Origin: Epiperipatus broadwayi
Lineage: Eukaryota; Onychophora; Udeonychophora; Euonychophora; Peripatidae
Reading direction: 5' to 3'
Assembly (NCBI GenBank): GCA_028023455.1
Contig: JAQFVV010006826.1
Span: 1 to 64,000, forward strand
DNA: 64,000 nucleotides
The position numbers and the translations under genes are program-made. The notes under the pieces are model-generated. The model was not told the origin of the DNA and did not search any database. It saw only the letters and a program-made list of their open reading frames with translations. Shown here piece after piece: positions 10,430-22,290 of this stretch; the stretch's first letter is position 1; each line of letters opens with the position of its first letter.

Positions 10430-11345
10430 AGTAATAGAAAACGTGAATTTCAAAGCTGTAACGTGCTTAATAGATTTAACAACAAGATATAAAATATATG
10501 TTAATGCAAAGCTAAAGAGAGAAAAGCTATTGAGAAAGGCAATAAAAACAGTTGGTATCTTTCATCATTAAAAACGTTCCAATGAATTTAAACTAGTACT
10601 TGCAAATATTTTAAAATATTAACAGATTTTGACCAAGTTCAATGAATTACTAAAAACTTCTATATAAGTAGCAGAAAGGAATAAATAATACTTCAGCAGT
10701 AAGTTTTCAACTCAGATACATTGAAAAGATATGAAAATATTTTTAAATGGTCAATTTAAAAAAATTAAATATTTGGAATTCTATAACATGTTAGAGTTAA
10801 CATACGGTGCAATTGTTAAAAAACAAGAAATACTATAGTTCAAAATAAAAAGGCTCAAAATACAAAACTATTTGAGTATTGAAAACAAAATTATTTCAGC
10901 AATAAAAAGAAAATCACTACTATTACTTAAGAAATGACATATGAAGCCACTAAATGTCACATGATCACCATTCTTTATGCTTACACAAGCGGTTTACATG
11001 GAGGCTAAACTCTCCATCCAGTAGTGCCACTCAATGCAAGCCAGAGTAATCAATGGATCGATTGATTAGTCTGGCTTGCACTGAGTGATGCTACTGGATG
11101 GAGAGTTTAGCTTCTGTCTAAAGAAATGGCATAATAAATGTGTGAATAATTCTAAAAAAATTCAGTATATAAAATAAAGTAAAGAACATTTTGTGAAGTA
11201 TCAAGAATTTTAATTGTAAAGGTGGGGCATAATTAAACCTATGAAGAATAGAAAAGCTTTAGAAAGTAGAAGAATCATTACAGACCTTTTAAAAAAATTA
11301 GGTGAGGAAATGAAAACAATTGAAATTAAGCAGTATACCAAATAC
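10430..11345 (+). pseudogene. Heavily decayed RTE-type LINE, interrupted
   Basis: At nucleotide level this aligns to 51.52-52.33 kb of the better copy: AAAGCTGTAACGTGCTTAATA, GCTAAAGAGAGAAAAGCTAT, ATGAAGAATAGAAAAGCTTT and GAGGAAATGAAAACAATTGA all have counterparts there. No long frame remains. An HHR-2 palindrome (10946-11120) has inserted inside it, after which LINE similarity resumes. It covers the EN/RT linker only, with no catalytic motif preserved. It is older than the 12.2 and 50.4 kb copies. Confidence 0.65.
10946..11120. mobile_element. Minimal HHR-2 hairpin element (ribozyme deleted)
   Basis: The outer arm GTCACATGATCACCATTCTT is followed by a near-perfect 108-bp hairpin at 11004-11111. 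Its arms run from GCTAAACTCTCCATCCAGTA to TACTGGATGGAGAGTTTAGC, with the turn at AATGGATCGATTG. The whole ribozyme-containing centre is missing. It is the smallest member of the family here and shows that the arms can persist without the ribozyme. Confidence 0.75.
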
Positions 11346-11349
11346 TTTC

Positions 11350-12050
11350 ATGACAATATATACAAGATAAATCAAGTAGTAGTCTTATCAATAAACCGAA
11401 TATATTATCAATAAACCCAATAATATCCATAGTCATTGTGTTTATCCACTTGTGGAAAATACAAGTAATGTCAGTCAAACCTAAGATTGTAGTGACAGAA
11501 TTGAACAACATAATAAAACCATTATTGAATCTATCTTTTGGTTGGACTCTGAATCTCTTTATAATCTTTGTTGATAGTTAAGTTGTCTTAAAAACATACA
11601 CTATACAAATAAATATATTTGCAATATAAATGTTATTTAACAAAGATGAAAAAGAAGAAATTATTAATCTATTGGTGTTTTATTAGTATTATAGATGCTT
11701 TTTGCTAAGCTTGTTATAAGTAGTTGGGAGAATATTAAATTTAAGTCAACAAAAACATAATTTAAATTTTAACAGATTTATAGCACACAAGATCACATCC
11801 AAATATTAAAAAAGTAGCATAATAATTAATGAGTTAATATTTCTGCAATGAATTTATAGATTATGAAATGATAATTGACTCTACCAACATTTTTGTATTG
11901 ATAAAAGTTTTAGAATATCCAAAGATAATTGTAAATTTCTGAAAAACTTCTAATATCATGACAAAGCAATGATTCAACAAATGTTTTAATTCTTATGTTA
12001 TCAATAATATTATAAACAAAAAATGTCAATAATTCACCATTATTATTAAA
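11350..12050. other. No gene seen
   Basis: AT-rich non-coding DNA between LINE relics. The short minus-strand frame at 11326-11511 has no recognisable family. Confidence 0.45.
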
Positions 12051-12055
12051 AGGAG

Positions 12056-12135
12056 GTTGCCTTGGCAACAGATTGAGATTGTTGATCCTTTATAGTTGCC
12101 TTGACAACAGATTGAGATTGTTGATTGTTATTAAT
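12056..12135 (+). repeat. Two tandem copies of an X-box-like 39-bp repeat
   Basis: GTTGCCTTGGCAAC (12056-12069) and GTTGCCTTGACAAC (12095-12108) are each followed by AGATTGAGATTGTTGAT. The first is a perfect palindrome with half-sites matching the RFX X-box pattern (GTNRCC, 2-base spacer, RGYAAC). A third copy lies inverted at 351-364, so this is a dispersed repeat and regulatory function is uncertain. Confidence 0.5.
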
Positions 12136-12229
12136 ATTGGGTTTGTCTAAGTGTTGACTGATTTTAATAGTTTTATATGTATATATATTACAATATACTA
12201 CAGACACATATTTAAATGGCCATAATCAT

Positions 12230-14305
12230 ATCTATTGGTAAGATGTAAGATACGTGTTAATGCAAAACTAGAGAGACAAAAATTATTAAGAAAAACAATA
12301 TTTACAGTTGATATTCCTAATCTTCAGAAAGATTCTAATGAATTTAAATTAGAACTTACAAATCGGTTTCAAGTATTAGTAGATTTTGAACATGATTTAG
12401 ATTTAAATGAAATTAATAAGAAAATAACTGATACACTTTTAAAAACTGCAACAAAGATAGCTGGTAGAAAAAAGCAGCAATTGACCAATAAAATTTCTAC
12501 TGAGACTAGAGAATTTATGAAGAAAAGAAGGAATATAAAGATATACAAAAATTATGCATTAAAAAGGATTGAATATCTCGAAATTTGTAAAATGGTGTGG
12601 AAAAGAGTTGAAAATGATATAAGAAAGTATAACTGTGGGCTAGCAAGGAAAGCTGACGAAGAAAATAAAAGTCTCAAGAATGTAAAACAACATTTTGGTA
12701 TTGGTAAGAAATTTATATTTGCAATAAGAAAAAAAGATAGAATTATTACTAAAAAAAGAGATGACATCATGAAATGGGTAGAAGACTTTTATCAAGAATT
12801 ATATAGTAATAAAGAACAAGTACCTCTTATATTTATTATATCTTTCGAATTGCCCAGAATTTTAAATGAAGAAGTGAAACATGCAATTAAGTGTATGAAG
12901 AAAGGAAAGGCTCCAGGTAATGATGGAATTATAATTGATACAGTAAAAGAAGCAGGTGAAGAAATAGAAATTTTGTAAGCAAAGTTATATACCAAATGTC
13001 TAAATGATAAAGATGTACCAGATAATTGGAAGAATGCAGTATTAATATTTAAAAAAGGTGATAAAGAAGATATTAGAAATTACAGACATTTCAGCCTTTT
13101 ATCAGTTTTATACAAAATTTTTACCAAAATAATTACAATTCATCTACAGAGAATATTGGCATTAGTCGGATTTAAAAATGGTTTTAGTACAGTAGATCAT
13201 ATTGAGGTAGTTGAGAGAAGTTGTGCCATTATGTTTTGGATTTGTAGATTATGAAAAGGCATTTGATTCTATAAACATTTCTTTAGTGATTAAAGCATTG
13301 GATCATCAAGGTATAGATCCAGGATATTGTCATATTTTAAAGAATATTTATAAAAATGAAATAGCAACAATTAGATTACATAATGATACTGAGAAAGTCA
13401 ACATTGAGAAGGGTGTAAGACAGAGTGACTCCATATCTCCAAAACTTTTTACAGCAGTACTGCAAGAAGTATTTTATGGATTAAAATGGGAAACTAAAGG
13501 AGTGAAAGTAAATGGAGATTATTTAAGTCATTTAGATTTTGCAGATGATGTAGTTGTTTTTGCAATAATGCTTTATAGCTACAGAAAATGTTGCCGGAGT
13601 TATCAGATGAAAGTAGGACTAAAGATAATTGTTAAAAAGACTAAAGTAATGTTTAATTGATTTTCTCAAAATATAAAAATAAAGATTGATTATGATGAAT
13701 TAGAAAATGTTAAGTTACAAATACCTTGGTCAGATTATTAATACAGATGGAAACATAATGGATGAAATTAATCATAGAATTAAACTTGGTTGGAGTGCTT
13801 TTGATAGAAATAACTTGATACTAAAAGGAAATATGTCTATGTGTTTGAAAAGAAAGGTTTTTAACAAATGGGTTTTACCAGTTCTTATTTATGGATCTGA
13901 GACTTGAGCATTTAATAGAAGAGCAATATAGAGACTGCAGACCATGCAAAGAAGTATGGAGAGATGCATGTTGGAAGTAACAAGAAAAGATCAAAAATGC
14001 ACTGTATGGATAAGAGAACAAACAGGGGTTACTGACCTCATTCAAAAAATTAAAAGACTGAAGTGGAGTTGGCCTGGACATACTGCTAGAAGAGATGATA
14101 ATAGATGACCAATTGAAATCTTAAACTGGATTCCAAGAGATTGTAAAAGACCCAGAAAGAGACCACATGTGAGATGGATGGATGAAATAAGAAAGTATGC
14201 AGGAGTGATGTGGAGAAGAGAAGCTAAAAATCGGAAAAGATGGCTTGAACTTGGAGAAACCTTCATCCTGCAGTGGATTGATAATGGTTGATGATGATGA
14301 TTGGT
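12230..14305 (+). pseudogene. RTE-type LINE, 5'-truncated EN-RT pseudogene
   Basis: This is a second copy of the LINE at 50.4 kb, beginning just after the endonuclease domain. Frame 12235-12978 covers the EN/RT linker and the RT fingers (KGKAPGNDGIIIDTVKEAG). After frameshifts, 13211-13660 contains RT motif A (FVDYEKAFDSI), motif B (GVRQSDSISP, G to S compared with the 52.8 kb copy) and motif C (FADDVVVFA). Frame 13707-13907 covers KYLGQIINTDGNI to YGSET. The C-terminus and the TGATGATGATGA tail follow to 14305. At least three disruptions make it non-functional. RT would act in target-primed reverse transcription. Minus-strand frames over it are shadows. Confidence 0.88.
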
Positions 14306-14559
14306 AAAAATTACATAATATCATTATGATTGAAATCATTGAAATATTTATCTTTCAAAGGTACTTAATTTATTCTTTGAGTAAAAAAATTGTATTCATT
14401 TACATTTTTTTTCCTGTATCCACATTTAATATCCAATGTTAAATACAATTAAAAACAATAAAAACCTGATTATTACACAAGCCAGAGATTACATGTGGTT
14501 CACAGCAAATATATGTATATAAAATTCTTTAATTTTAAATGAAGTAAATGTGTCATGTT

Positions 14560-17260
14560 ATAACATTGAAGAGTGAGAGAAAATTGACCAAATTTCTATA
14601 CCTACTCTATATTCTGCAACTTTTTCTAATATATTCCAAACATTTGTAAATGTATTTGAGTGTTTTCTTGGGTTGTAACTCTAAACAAATAAGTTTCTTG
14701 TACACCATATTGTATACAAAACAAATAAATATATTGTCATGTACATGTGAATAAAAGCCTTCACCAAAGTTATCAAAAATATATTTAATAGCATTATTTT
14801 TATTCTTAAATATAGGTGTCTCTCAACACTGATCTTGTCAAGACTAGGACAAAAGAGAAAATTGTGAGATTGTGTTTTTGATTCTTTTTTTTCAGAGATT
14901 ACAGTAATCTTCAGATATCTTAATGTCTTCTTTATTTGTGAAAATGATTGGCGGTTAAGCCCTCTAAGTTTATTTTTACAAGAAAATCAAAAAACTTGGG
15001 TTAAAATAGCCAGTATCTAAATTTGTGACATAGTTATTTAGTTGCCAAACTTCACAATAGTATTATTTATTTTTTGGAGAGGATTCTGTATTTCTAGAAA
15101 TTAATCTCTAATGAATTTCAAATAACCAGTAAATAACGATTGTAAAAAAAAAAAAAAAAAAATAACCAGTAAATGGAACTGATTTGTCTATTGACATGAT
15201 TTTAAAAGCTATTTGAAAATTAGAAAACAACATTGCACTTTTTAAGATTGTGTTAAGTGACTTTTGAATATTAAATAGGTTATTGATTGAAGCCCAAGTC
15301 CATTGTATGATAACAAATAGTACAGATTGCTACTATTTTTGATATTTCAAAAAATGTTCAAGTAGTATATGGATGAAGTTAATAAATTTCTTTGTAAATA
15401 TTAATATTGTGTTATATATCACTCTTGTCACAATTAGATATTGTACAATGAGATCTGTGCATAGAAAGAGAGATATATGCTTTTGATAGTGAGTTGATTA
15501 TGTTCATTATTTTATTAGTAAGGTTATTCTTTATGTTTGTTCTCATTTGTGCATGACTAAGATAGAATGGAAAATTTAGGAAAGAACTAGATATTTTTTA
15601 AGTGTTCCTGGGTCTGGTGCAAATTTGTCTGGAACATGATTTTTCCATATTGAATGTGAGTTAATATTTATTGTGTAATATAAACATAATATTTATTACA
15701 AGATAAATTTGTTTTCTGGATGATAAAAAAATTGCAGTATCATCCATATAAGCAACACATTTAATACTAGTTTTAAGGTTATATATACATATATACACTA
15801 GATAATTAATTTTTAATAGTTTCAGTAGAGGATTTATGTTCCATTGAGAAAAGAAGGGCACTTAATAACCTTTGTGTACTGATATCTGCACAAATAGAGT
15901 TACATGAACCTCACTTCTTCAGAAAAGATTTGTCAAAACATAACGGTATGATCTAGGAATGGACGTGTTAGCTAGAATGTTAATTAGATTGTCTGTTAGG
16001 AACTATATCATATGCTGACTTTGTATCCAGTTGTACTGCCATTGGACTTTTTTTTCTGTGTCAGTAATGGTTCCAAATATTGATTAGTAGATGAATCATT
16101 CTTTGTAAACTCATATTTAGAAAGCATTGGAAGATGTAAGGCTTCATTATATCTTTTAGGACTACCTCTAAGACTTTTATACCCAAAAGGCTAATTGATA
16201 TTGGTCTTAAATTTTCTAAGGTTGAGAGTCTTTCCTTTTTCTTAAAAAAATAGTGCTACATATTAGATATAGGCCTTGTATTGTGTATATTTCTTTAAAT
16301 AAGAAATTGGTTAGATTTGCCACATATGTAGTTGTAAAATAGTTTAGGTATTGATAAACAAAGAATGGAATCCCATGATTATCAGAATGACTGGATTCAG
16401 ATATTCATTCCAATTTTCTTGATAGGTCAATTGAATTAAATTTGTCTTTATCATGTTATCCAAACAGCCTTTTTGAAAAATTATAAGGACCCTCAATTTG
16501 CAATTTATCTTTGTAGTATATTCTAGCTTCAACATATATTCTCCACTAAATGCTTCAGTTTATATTTGAATAGCTGTTGGTTCTCTGATAGAAAGAGAAT
16601 GGTGTAAGATACATCTGATGTAGTTTATTGATTATGTATGTGAATGACCAAGAAATATTATCCTTCTTTTATTGCCAAATATTCTTTGAGAGGTACTACT
16701 GATGCATTTATATAAATTCTTCAGGTTTTGCAATGTAGGCGGTTCCCTTTCAATGCATGGCATTTATATTATTTTTTTGTAAATTTTATCTAAAAGGCTT
16801 AATGGGTCTGTGGGTAATGGTGTGATTTTAATAATGTGGTGAATCATGTTTGGTAAGATATTGACATATGTGATCCAGGCTTGCCTTGCACTGGATCCAT
16901 CTCAATGCTACCAAATTTATTTAGATATATATATATTTCAGAAAATGGGTGTTCAGAATGAAAGTATTCTAATAGTATAACTGGTTGAAATAAAAAAAAA
17001 AAATTTTTGAAATCAAAGTCATAATCAGAGATTGGTACATTTTTTTAAATTCAAGATTAGTAAGGTAATAAATTGAGTTAGAACATAACATTAGGTCCAT
17101 TAAGGAAAAATGCCTTCAATTATTAAAGAAAATAGATCAATTTGGTAAGAACCCTTCTCCACTTATCAGTGGAAAATAGTAATTGGCAAAGATGCATCAC
17201 AATCTTCAATAAGAATGCAGGGATAAGATGAAGTACCAAGCACAGAATTTAATATTAATA
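14560..17260 (-). pseudogene. Relic of a different LINE reverse transcriptase
   Basis: Fragmentary RT signals appear in order on the minus strand. A stretch resembling RPISLLGIK lies near 16.2 kb, motif A-like VQLDTKSAYDIVPN near 16.0 kb, INPLLKLLKI at about 15.83 kb, and motif C-like CVAYMDDTAIFLSS at 15.73-15.77 kb (the frame 15661-15861). Frames are broken throughout. The motif C residues YMDD and the flanking INPLL differ from the RTE-type LINE (FADDVVVF), so this is a separate family. I do not assign a clade. The outer limits are guesses based on loss of any coding pattern. Confidence 0.55.
15135..15160 (+). mobile_element. Micro-retroinsertion: 9 bp plus poly(A) with TSD
   Basis: AATAACCAGTAAAT at 15121-15134 is repeated exactly at 15161-15174. 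Between them lie only AACGATTGT and about 17 A residues. This is the signature of target-primed insertion of an almost completely 5'-truncated polyadenylated RNA. Confidence 0.8.
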
Positions 17261-17527
17261 TTAACCTATTTATAATTGTTGGTCCAGTGGGGGAGGGGGT
17301 TAAGGATTGCATTTAGCACTACTACTTTGTGGTGTAGTGGAATGATGACAAAATGTGCTTCAATGTAAAGAATTTTAAAGGAAATGAAAGGGCTTAGATT
17401 ATCAATAATAAACCCTGTAGTCACCAAAAGAGAGTCATTAAAATATTTATTGATGACCTGTGGCTATATATGGCTGTGATATATTGTAATTAATAAATAT
17501 TTTTAGTATTAATATCATCTATGTTTA

Positions 17528-17787
17528 TTATTACTTTTTACAATGCTTTTTTTACAACCCACTATTGACAGTTTCAATTGCACCAGCAATTTTCTTCAGA
17601 ACTATAACAAACACATGTGTTCATGTATATTTGTATTCCTGTACTTGTATTGTGTTTGTTATAGTTCTGAAAAATTACACGTCACTGTATACATTAGAAA
17701 TAATAAATTATTATTGAAACTAAAAAGTGTTGGGGGCAATCAAAACTGTCAATAGTGGGTTGTAAAAAGCAGTGTAAAAAGTAATAA
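17528..17787. mobile_element. Palindromic MITE-like element
   Basis: Terminal inverted repeats start TTATTACTTTTTACAATGCT and return as AGCAGTGTAAAAAGTAATAA. The arms continue through ACAACCCACTATTGACAGTTT and AACTGTCAATAGTGGGTTGT. A second nested inverted pair (CAGAACTATAACAAACAC and GTGTTTGTTATAGTTCTG) lies inside. It is non-coding; the 70-aa frame across it is incidental. I cannot assign a transposase superfamily. Confidence 0.75.
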
Positions 17788-18052
17788 AAGACATAGGTCA
17801 TATTAATATTATGTGGATTTGGCAATGCAATAAGAAAAAAAAAGTTAAAAATATTTTTTTAGAATGGATTATGAATAATATGGTCTCATTAGTGAAAAAT
17901 AGATTGTATAACTGGTCTTGTTCTCTCCTCTCATGGGTATGACTTTGTCATAATATATTTTTATAAATAAATAATGCTGAACAAGCTCATTTTAACAACT
18001 TTTATAGAAATATCCAAGGGATGAAAATCTGACATCAATTACTATACATGTA

Positions 18053-18163
18053 GTCAAGCGTTGTTAGCCGAGAGGTCATCGCAACCGCCATGCAAGCAAG
18101 TAGTTGGTTGCAGACGGTTGTGGGTTCGTGTCCCGGCCGATGCTATGACATATGAAAAAAAAA
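18053..18163 (+). mobile_element. tRNA-derived SINE with 16-bp TSD
   Basis: AATTACTATACATGTA is duplicated at 18037-18052 and 18164-18179. The body starts GTCAAGCGTTGTTAGCCGAG (tRNA-like A-box region with GCCGAGAGGTC), has the B-box GGGTTCGTGTCCC and ends CGATGCTATGACATATG(A)n. It is the clearest copy of the family and a good reference for its ends. Confidence 0.92.
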
Positions 18164-18179
18164 AATTACTATACATGTA

Positions 18180-19455
18180 AAAAGTAAATACTCATTCTAT
18201 ACTCTAAAACTCAGTAAAAAAAAACAAAAACAGGGTTATTAAAGATCTAGTGAAAAACAAACTTCTACATTGTTGTCAGAACCAGAAACAAAGAAAAAAG
18301 ATATTAAAAGATTATCTTAAAAGATAAGTACTAAATTACAGTACATTAAATCTTTTAATGGGTGTTAATTAACACAAACTCCTACTATTTCTATTTTTAA
18401 ACAATTTTTTTTAGTAAACTGAGATTACAAAAATATAATTTGTATTTAATCAAAATATCTTTCAATAATCCTTTTTAAAAAGCTACATAAAAATAAATGC
18501 TATTTAGTTTTAAAATGCAAAAATATATTTTAGTACTTTTCTTTTTAGAGTATTTTTTTTTTGCTGGTGTAAAGAACCCAATAAAACAACACGAAGTAAA
18601 TTCACTTCATTATATACATTAATATAGCATCACATCTAAGGAATTATACATATATTCATATTTATTTATATTTATCAATGAATTCCAGGCACAAGCAATC
18701 TAATGACTATATAAATTATTGTAACGTAGCAAAACTTTTCTGTCAAATTTCTGATCTGAAAATAGATTTTTCCTCTGAAGAAACTATTTCATTTTATATA
18801 TTTGACTATTTTTTTTACTTTGGACAAAAAAAATTTTTTTATTCCCAAAACCTAAAATTTTGGAGATCCTAAAAGAGTTTTTTATTATCAGCCTTTTTTC
18901 TCCTCTGGTCTTCTTATCAACGTCATACTTTTTATAGATCTTTTTTCATCTATAGAAAAATATATAAATTTTAAATGGCTTATCTTGAATGTAGGGCTAG
19001 GGCATTCCATATTGCTAGACAACCCCACAAATTTTACTCAATTCATTTAATAATCCAGAATGGATCTATAAACTATGACTTTACTCCAATTAATTTTTAA
19101 TATAAACTTTTTTCTATATAAAGCGATCTTCTTTTTAATCATTTGTTTTAATGATTTTGAATCACTTATTATTTGAAACAAAATTGACCAAAAAAATGTT
19201 TATTCAAAAATCTATTAGAATCATATTTTATGAGTTTATATCATATCATATCATATCAATAAGTAATTAGATAATTTTTAAAAAATATATTTCTAATGTA
19301 ATTTTCATAATGCTTTATTTAATTTCCCTATAATAGCTTTGACTGCCTAGCAATCGTTTTTGGATGTATAAAACAATTTATTTTATTATTTCTTTACATA
19401 AACATACAATATTTATATAAAGTAAAATAATATGTTAATATTGAATAAATAAGTT
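18180..19455. other. No gene seen
   Basis: AT-rich non-coding DNA with many poly(T)/poly(A) runs. The 64-aa frame at 18678-18872 has no recognisable family. Confidence 0.5.
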
Positions 19456-19459
19456 AAGG

Positions 19460-20720
19460 AATATTAAGTTAAATAGAAATGGAATGATTGCATTATTTGA
19501 TATTGAGAAAATGTACCAAAGTATATCTAGAAAGGATAATATAGAAATAGCTATGACTAAATTAAAAATATGTAATGTTTTGTCAGAGGATTAAATATAT
19601 ATTATTTATGAAACATTAGTAATGGTAGATGAGGCTTTATATTTTAAATATAAGGAAGATTTTTGGAGTGTAGTAAGGGGATGGATTATGGGGTGTTTAA
19701 TAAGTTGGATATTATCATCAGTAGTTGTAAGTAGTATAGAGGAGGGTGTAGTAGATGAGTTTATAAGGAATAAAGAAATTATAGAATAGTATAGGTATGT
19801 GGATGACATTATTGTTATTGGACAAGATTTTTAATGAATTGAATAATAATGAATATAAAATTAGGTTTACAATGGAGAAAGAGATAAATGAATTAAAATG
19901 CTTAGATATTTTTGTGAAGAGAGGAATGATGAATGAAATAGTGGTAAAGTATTATATTAAAGATAGAAAAATTAGAGGTTTAATTGATCTAAAATCATAT
20001 CAGCTATGGTGTCAAAAAGTAGAGGTTTTAAATGGATTTTAAATTAAAGAATGATAAACTTACATTAGATAAGAAAGAGGCATATGAGCAAAAATTAGAA
20101 GTAGAGAATGATTATGTTAAAATAGGATACAAAAGAAAGGTAATTAAAACAATTTTTAGAAATCAAAATATAAATAGTAGAAATAAGTATGATAAGAATA
20201 AATATAAACATTGTAAGTGAATGTCTATTCCATATTCAAGGGATATGTATAAAAAGTTAGTAAGAGAGAAATTACCAGATGATATAAAAATAGCGTGGGA
20301 AAATAGTAAGGTCTTTGAGTAGATGGTTATGTAATACAAATAAGATAGATGGTATAAATAGTAAGGGAGAAATAGTTTATAAAATTAAATGTGGGAGCTA
20401 TAATAAGGTATATATAGCACAGACAGGATGAATGATAAGTGATAGAAGTAAGGAGCATGATAGAACAATTAATGGGAAAGATATTAAGTCAGGTCCATAT
20501 ATACATTATTTAGATACTGGTCATAAACTGGAGTGTGAGAAGAATATTAGAGTTATAAAACATGAAAAATTATCAAAACGGGAAATGTTATGAAACTTTA
20601 TACATTCAGAAAAATTTGAATAGATGTGTAAATATAGTTAAAGGTCTAGCAAGATTAGGTGCAAAATGGACATTATTAGATAATTGGAAGATTTAAAAAT
20701 TATGGTAAAATGCTATGGTT
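19460..20720 (+). pseudogene. Penelope-like element RT plus GIY-YIG pseudogene
   Basis: PLE reverse transcriptase and endonuclease are readable in order on the plus strand, broken by stops and frameshifts. RT shows VVRGWIMGCLISWILSS, then RYVDDIIVIG at about 19.79 kb (the catalytic YVDD box). A thumb segment IRFTMEKEINELKCLDIFVK follows at 19.86 kb. A lysine-rich connector (20032-20220) leads to VREKLPDDIKIAWENSK, and then a GIY-YIG-like domain at 20.37-20.46 kb: VYKIKCGSYNKVYIAQTG, then DRSKEHDRTI and YLDTGHKLECEKN. In YIAQT the YIG glycine is changed to alanine. PLEs use RT plus a GIY-YIG nicking endonuclease for target-primed insertion. This copy is dead. Confidence 0.85.
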
Positions 20721-20983
20721 GAATTGTGAATGAGAGTTTATAAAAGGGAAGGGGAAGTTGAATATTTATTTATTTATACAGGTATATTAAAATATATGTA
20801 TTTATATAGTTTTAAGTTATTATTATTATTATTGTTGTTATTTTTTATGTAATTTTATTTTTTATTATATGTCATTTGTTTATGTATTTATATGAGTAAT
20901 GTTGATTATATTGTTGAAGGTAAAATAATGCCCAATAGGTGGAGTAAATGTAGTTAAGTCATATGATGTATAAAACTTTTTAT

Positions 20984-21017
20984 CTTGAAAAGGTCTCAAT
21001 AAGAGATGAAAGCCAGG
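20984..21017 (+). ncRNA. Hammerhead-like relic downstream of PLE
   Basis: CUUGAAAAG, then GUCUC-AAUAA-GAGAU (a five-pair hairpin), then GAAAGCC. The arrangement resembles a hammerhead core with stem II and GAAA, but the CUGANGA box is altered and no NUH triplet pairs with A15.1 (GCC). It lies just 3' of the PLE, where PLE hammerheads are known to occur. Confidence 0.35.
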
Positions 21018-21096
21018 TTGATAATTAAATAATTGTAAATATAATTAGTTGTTTGTTTCAATTTTATTTAGATTGATTATAATGAGATGAGATAAT

Positions 21097-21897
21097 ATGC
21101 ATTGTGACTTCTTTTTCAGAGTCAGGAATCTTTCAGCTACTATACCTAGAGAAACCTGTTATCCACTTTACCTTTCCTTTCCATTCCCTACACTAAGTTT
21201 TTTCCATCTTCTTCTCTATTCTGCTCCATCCCATTTCCACGACATAATCTTTGTCAACTCCATGGCCTTTATATCTAAATTCCCCTTATCTCTTTCCAAA
21301 CCCAGCATAAAAACCAAGAACCCACTTTCTGTATAATCACTTCCACAACTTCATTATTTGTACCCTTTCTACTTGCAAGCATTTACATTCAATTAACAGA
21401 TGCCTAACATTTTCTATGCCTTCCTTACACAACTTGCAGACTAAATCAACCACAATTTCCCATTTATGTGTATATTTTCTTGTTGCTAAAGATTCTGTTC
21501 AAGCCTTAAACAGTAAACTACTTTTCTTGCTATTATCATAAGTTAACTTGCATTCAATATTCTGTTTACTTCTATATATATTTAAACTGTTTTTACTCTC
21601 CACACTAGTTCTCCATCTCTCCAACTCCCTATTCTTTATGAATGCATCTATTTTTATATTCCATTTCTTATCACTATATCATTCAACAATTCTCCTAACA
21701 CAATCATTCCACTTTTTGTATAAGTATACTGACATAAATTCTTTATCCAAATCCTTTGCATACAATACCATCTTTCTCACCTATCTTGTTGGTTACCCTT
21801 TACTCTTATCCCAGTTAAATACTATTTTGGCTATTCTCTTATTATCCATAAACTGCAATCTACCAAACATTTTCAGTTTGCTTTTTGCATTTCTCTT
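21097..21897 (-). pseudogene. 3' part of APE/RT/CCHC LINE
   Basis: Minus-strand copy of the C-terminal third of the LINE at 43.98-47.8 kb, aligned by nucleotide: CTCTACTTGCAAGCATTTACATT-like and CTTCTATATATATTTAAACT blocks are shared. It runs further 5' than the copy at 1.9 kb. The plus-strand frames at 21097 and 21548 are shadows. No RT motif is included. Confidence 0.75.
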
Positions 21898-22075
21898 TTA
21901 AATAATAAATGAACTGCCCTCTAACTGCCATGTTAAATAACTTTTTACAGTCAGAAAATGAACCTAGAATTATCTAGAACAATAACAGCCAGACAGCAAA
22001 CTTAATCAGCTATTTTCTTACTGTAAAAAATTATTGAATATGGTAGCTAGAGAGCAGTTCGATTATTATTTAAAA
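21898..22075. repeat. Foldback repeat
   Basis: Inverted arms AATAATAAATGAACTGCCCTC...TTTTTACAGTCAGAAAATG and ATTTTCTTACTGTAAAAAAT...GAGCAGTTCGATTATTATT enclose about 50 bp. MITE-like, non-coding. Confidence 0.65.
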
Positions 22076-22117
22076 TAAGACTTGGTGTATGTAATACAAA
22101 TGTCCATTATTTAAAAA

Positions 22118-22280
22118 CTATTGTAATAACAATAAAAATAAATATAATGGTAATTAACTAATATATAAAGTCTTTCAATCTGCAGATGCATTTTTAGTTC
22201 ATTCCTTAACCCTCCTCAACTGCCATTAAATTCAAAGACTGTATATAATATTAGTTAATTTCCATTATATTTATTGTTAT
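22118..22280. repeat. AT-rich foldback repeat
   Basis: Arms ACAATAAAAATAAATATAATG...AAGTCTTTCAAT and ATTCAAAGACTG...CATTATATTTATTGTT are inverted around a TCTGCAGATG centre. Its right end is where the LTR-like element begins. Confidence 0.65.
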
Positions 22281-22290
22281 ATATATATAT

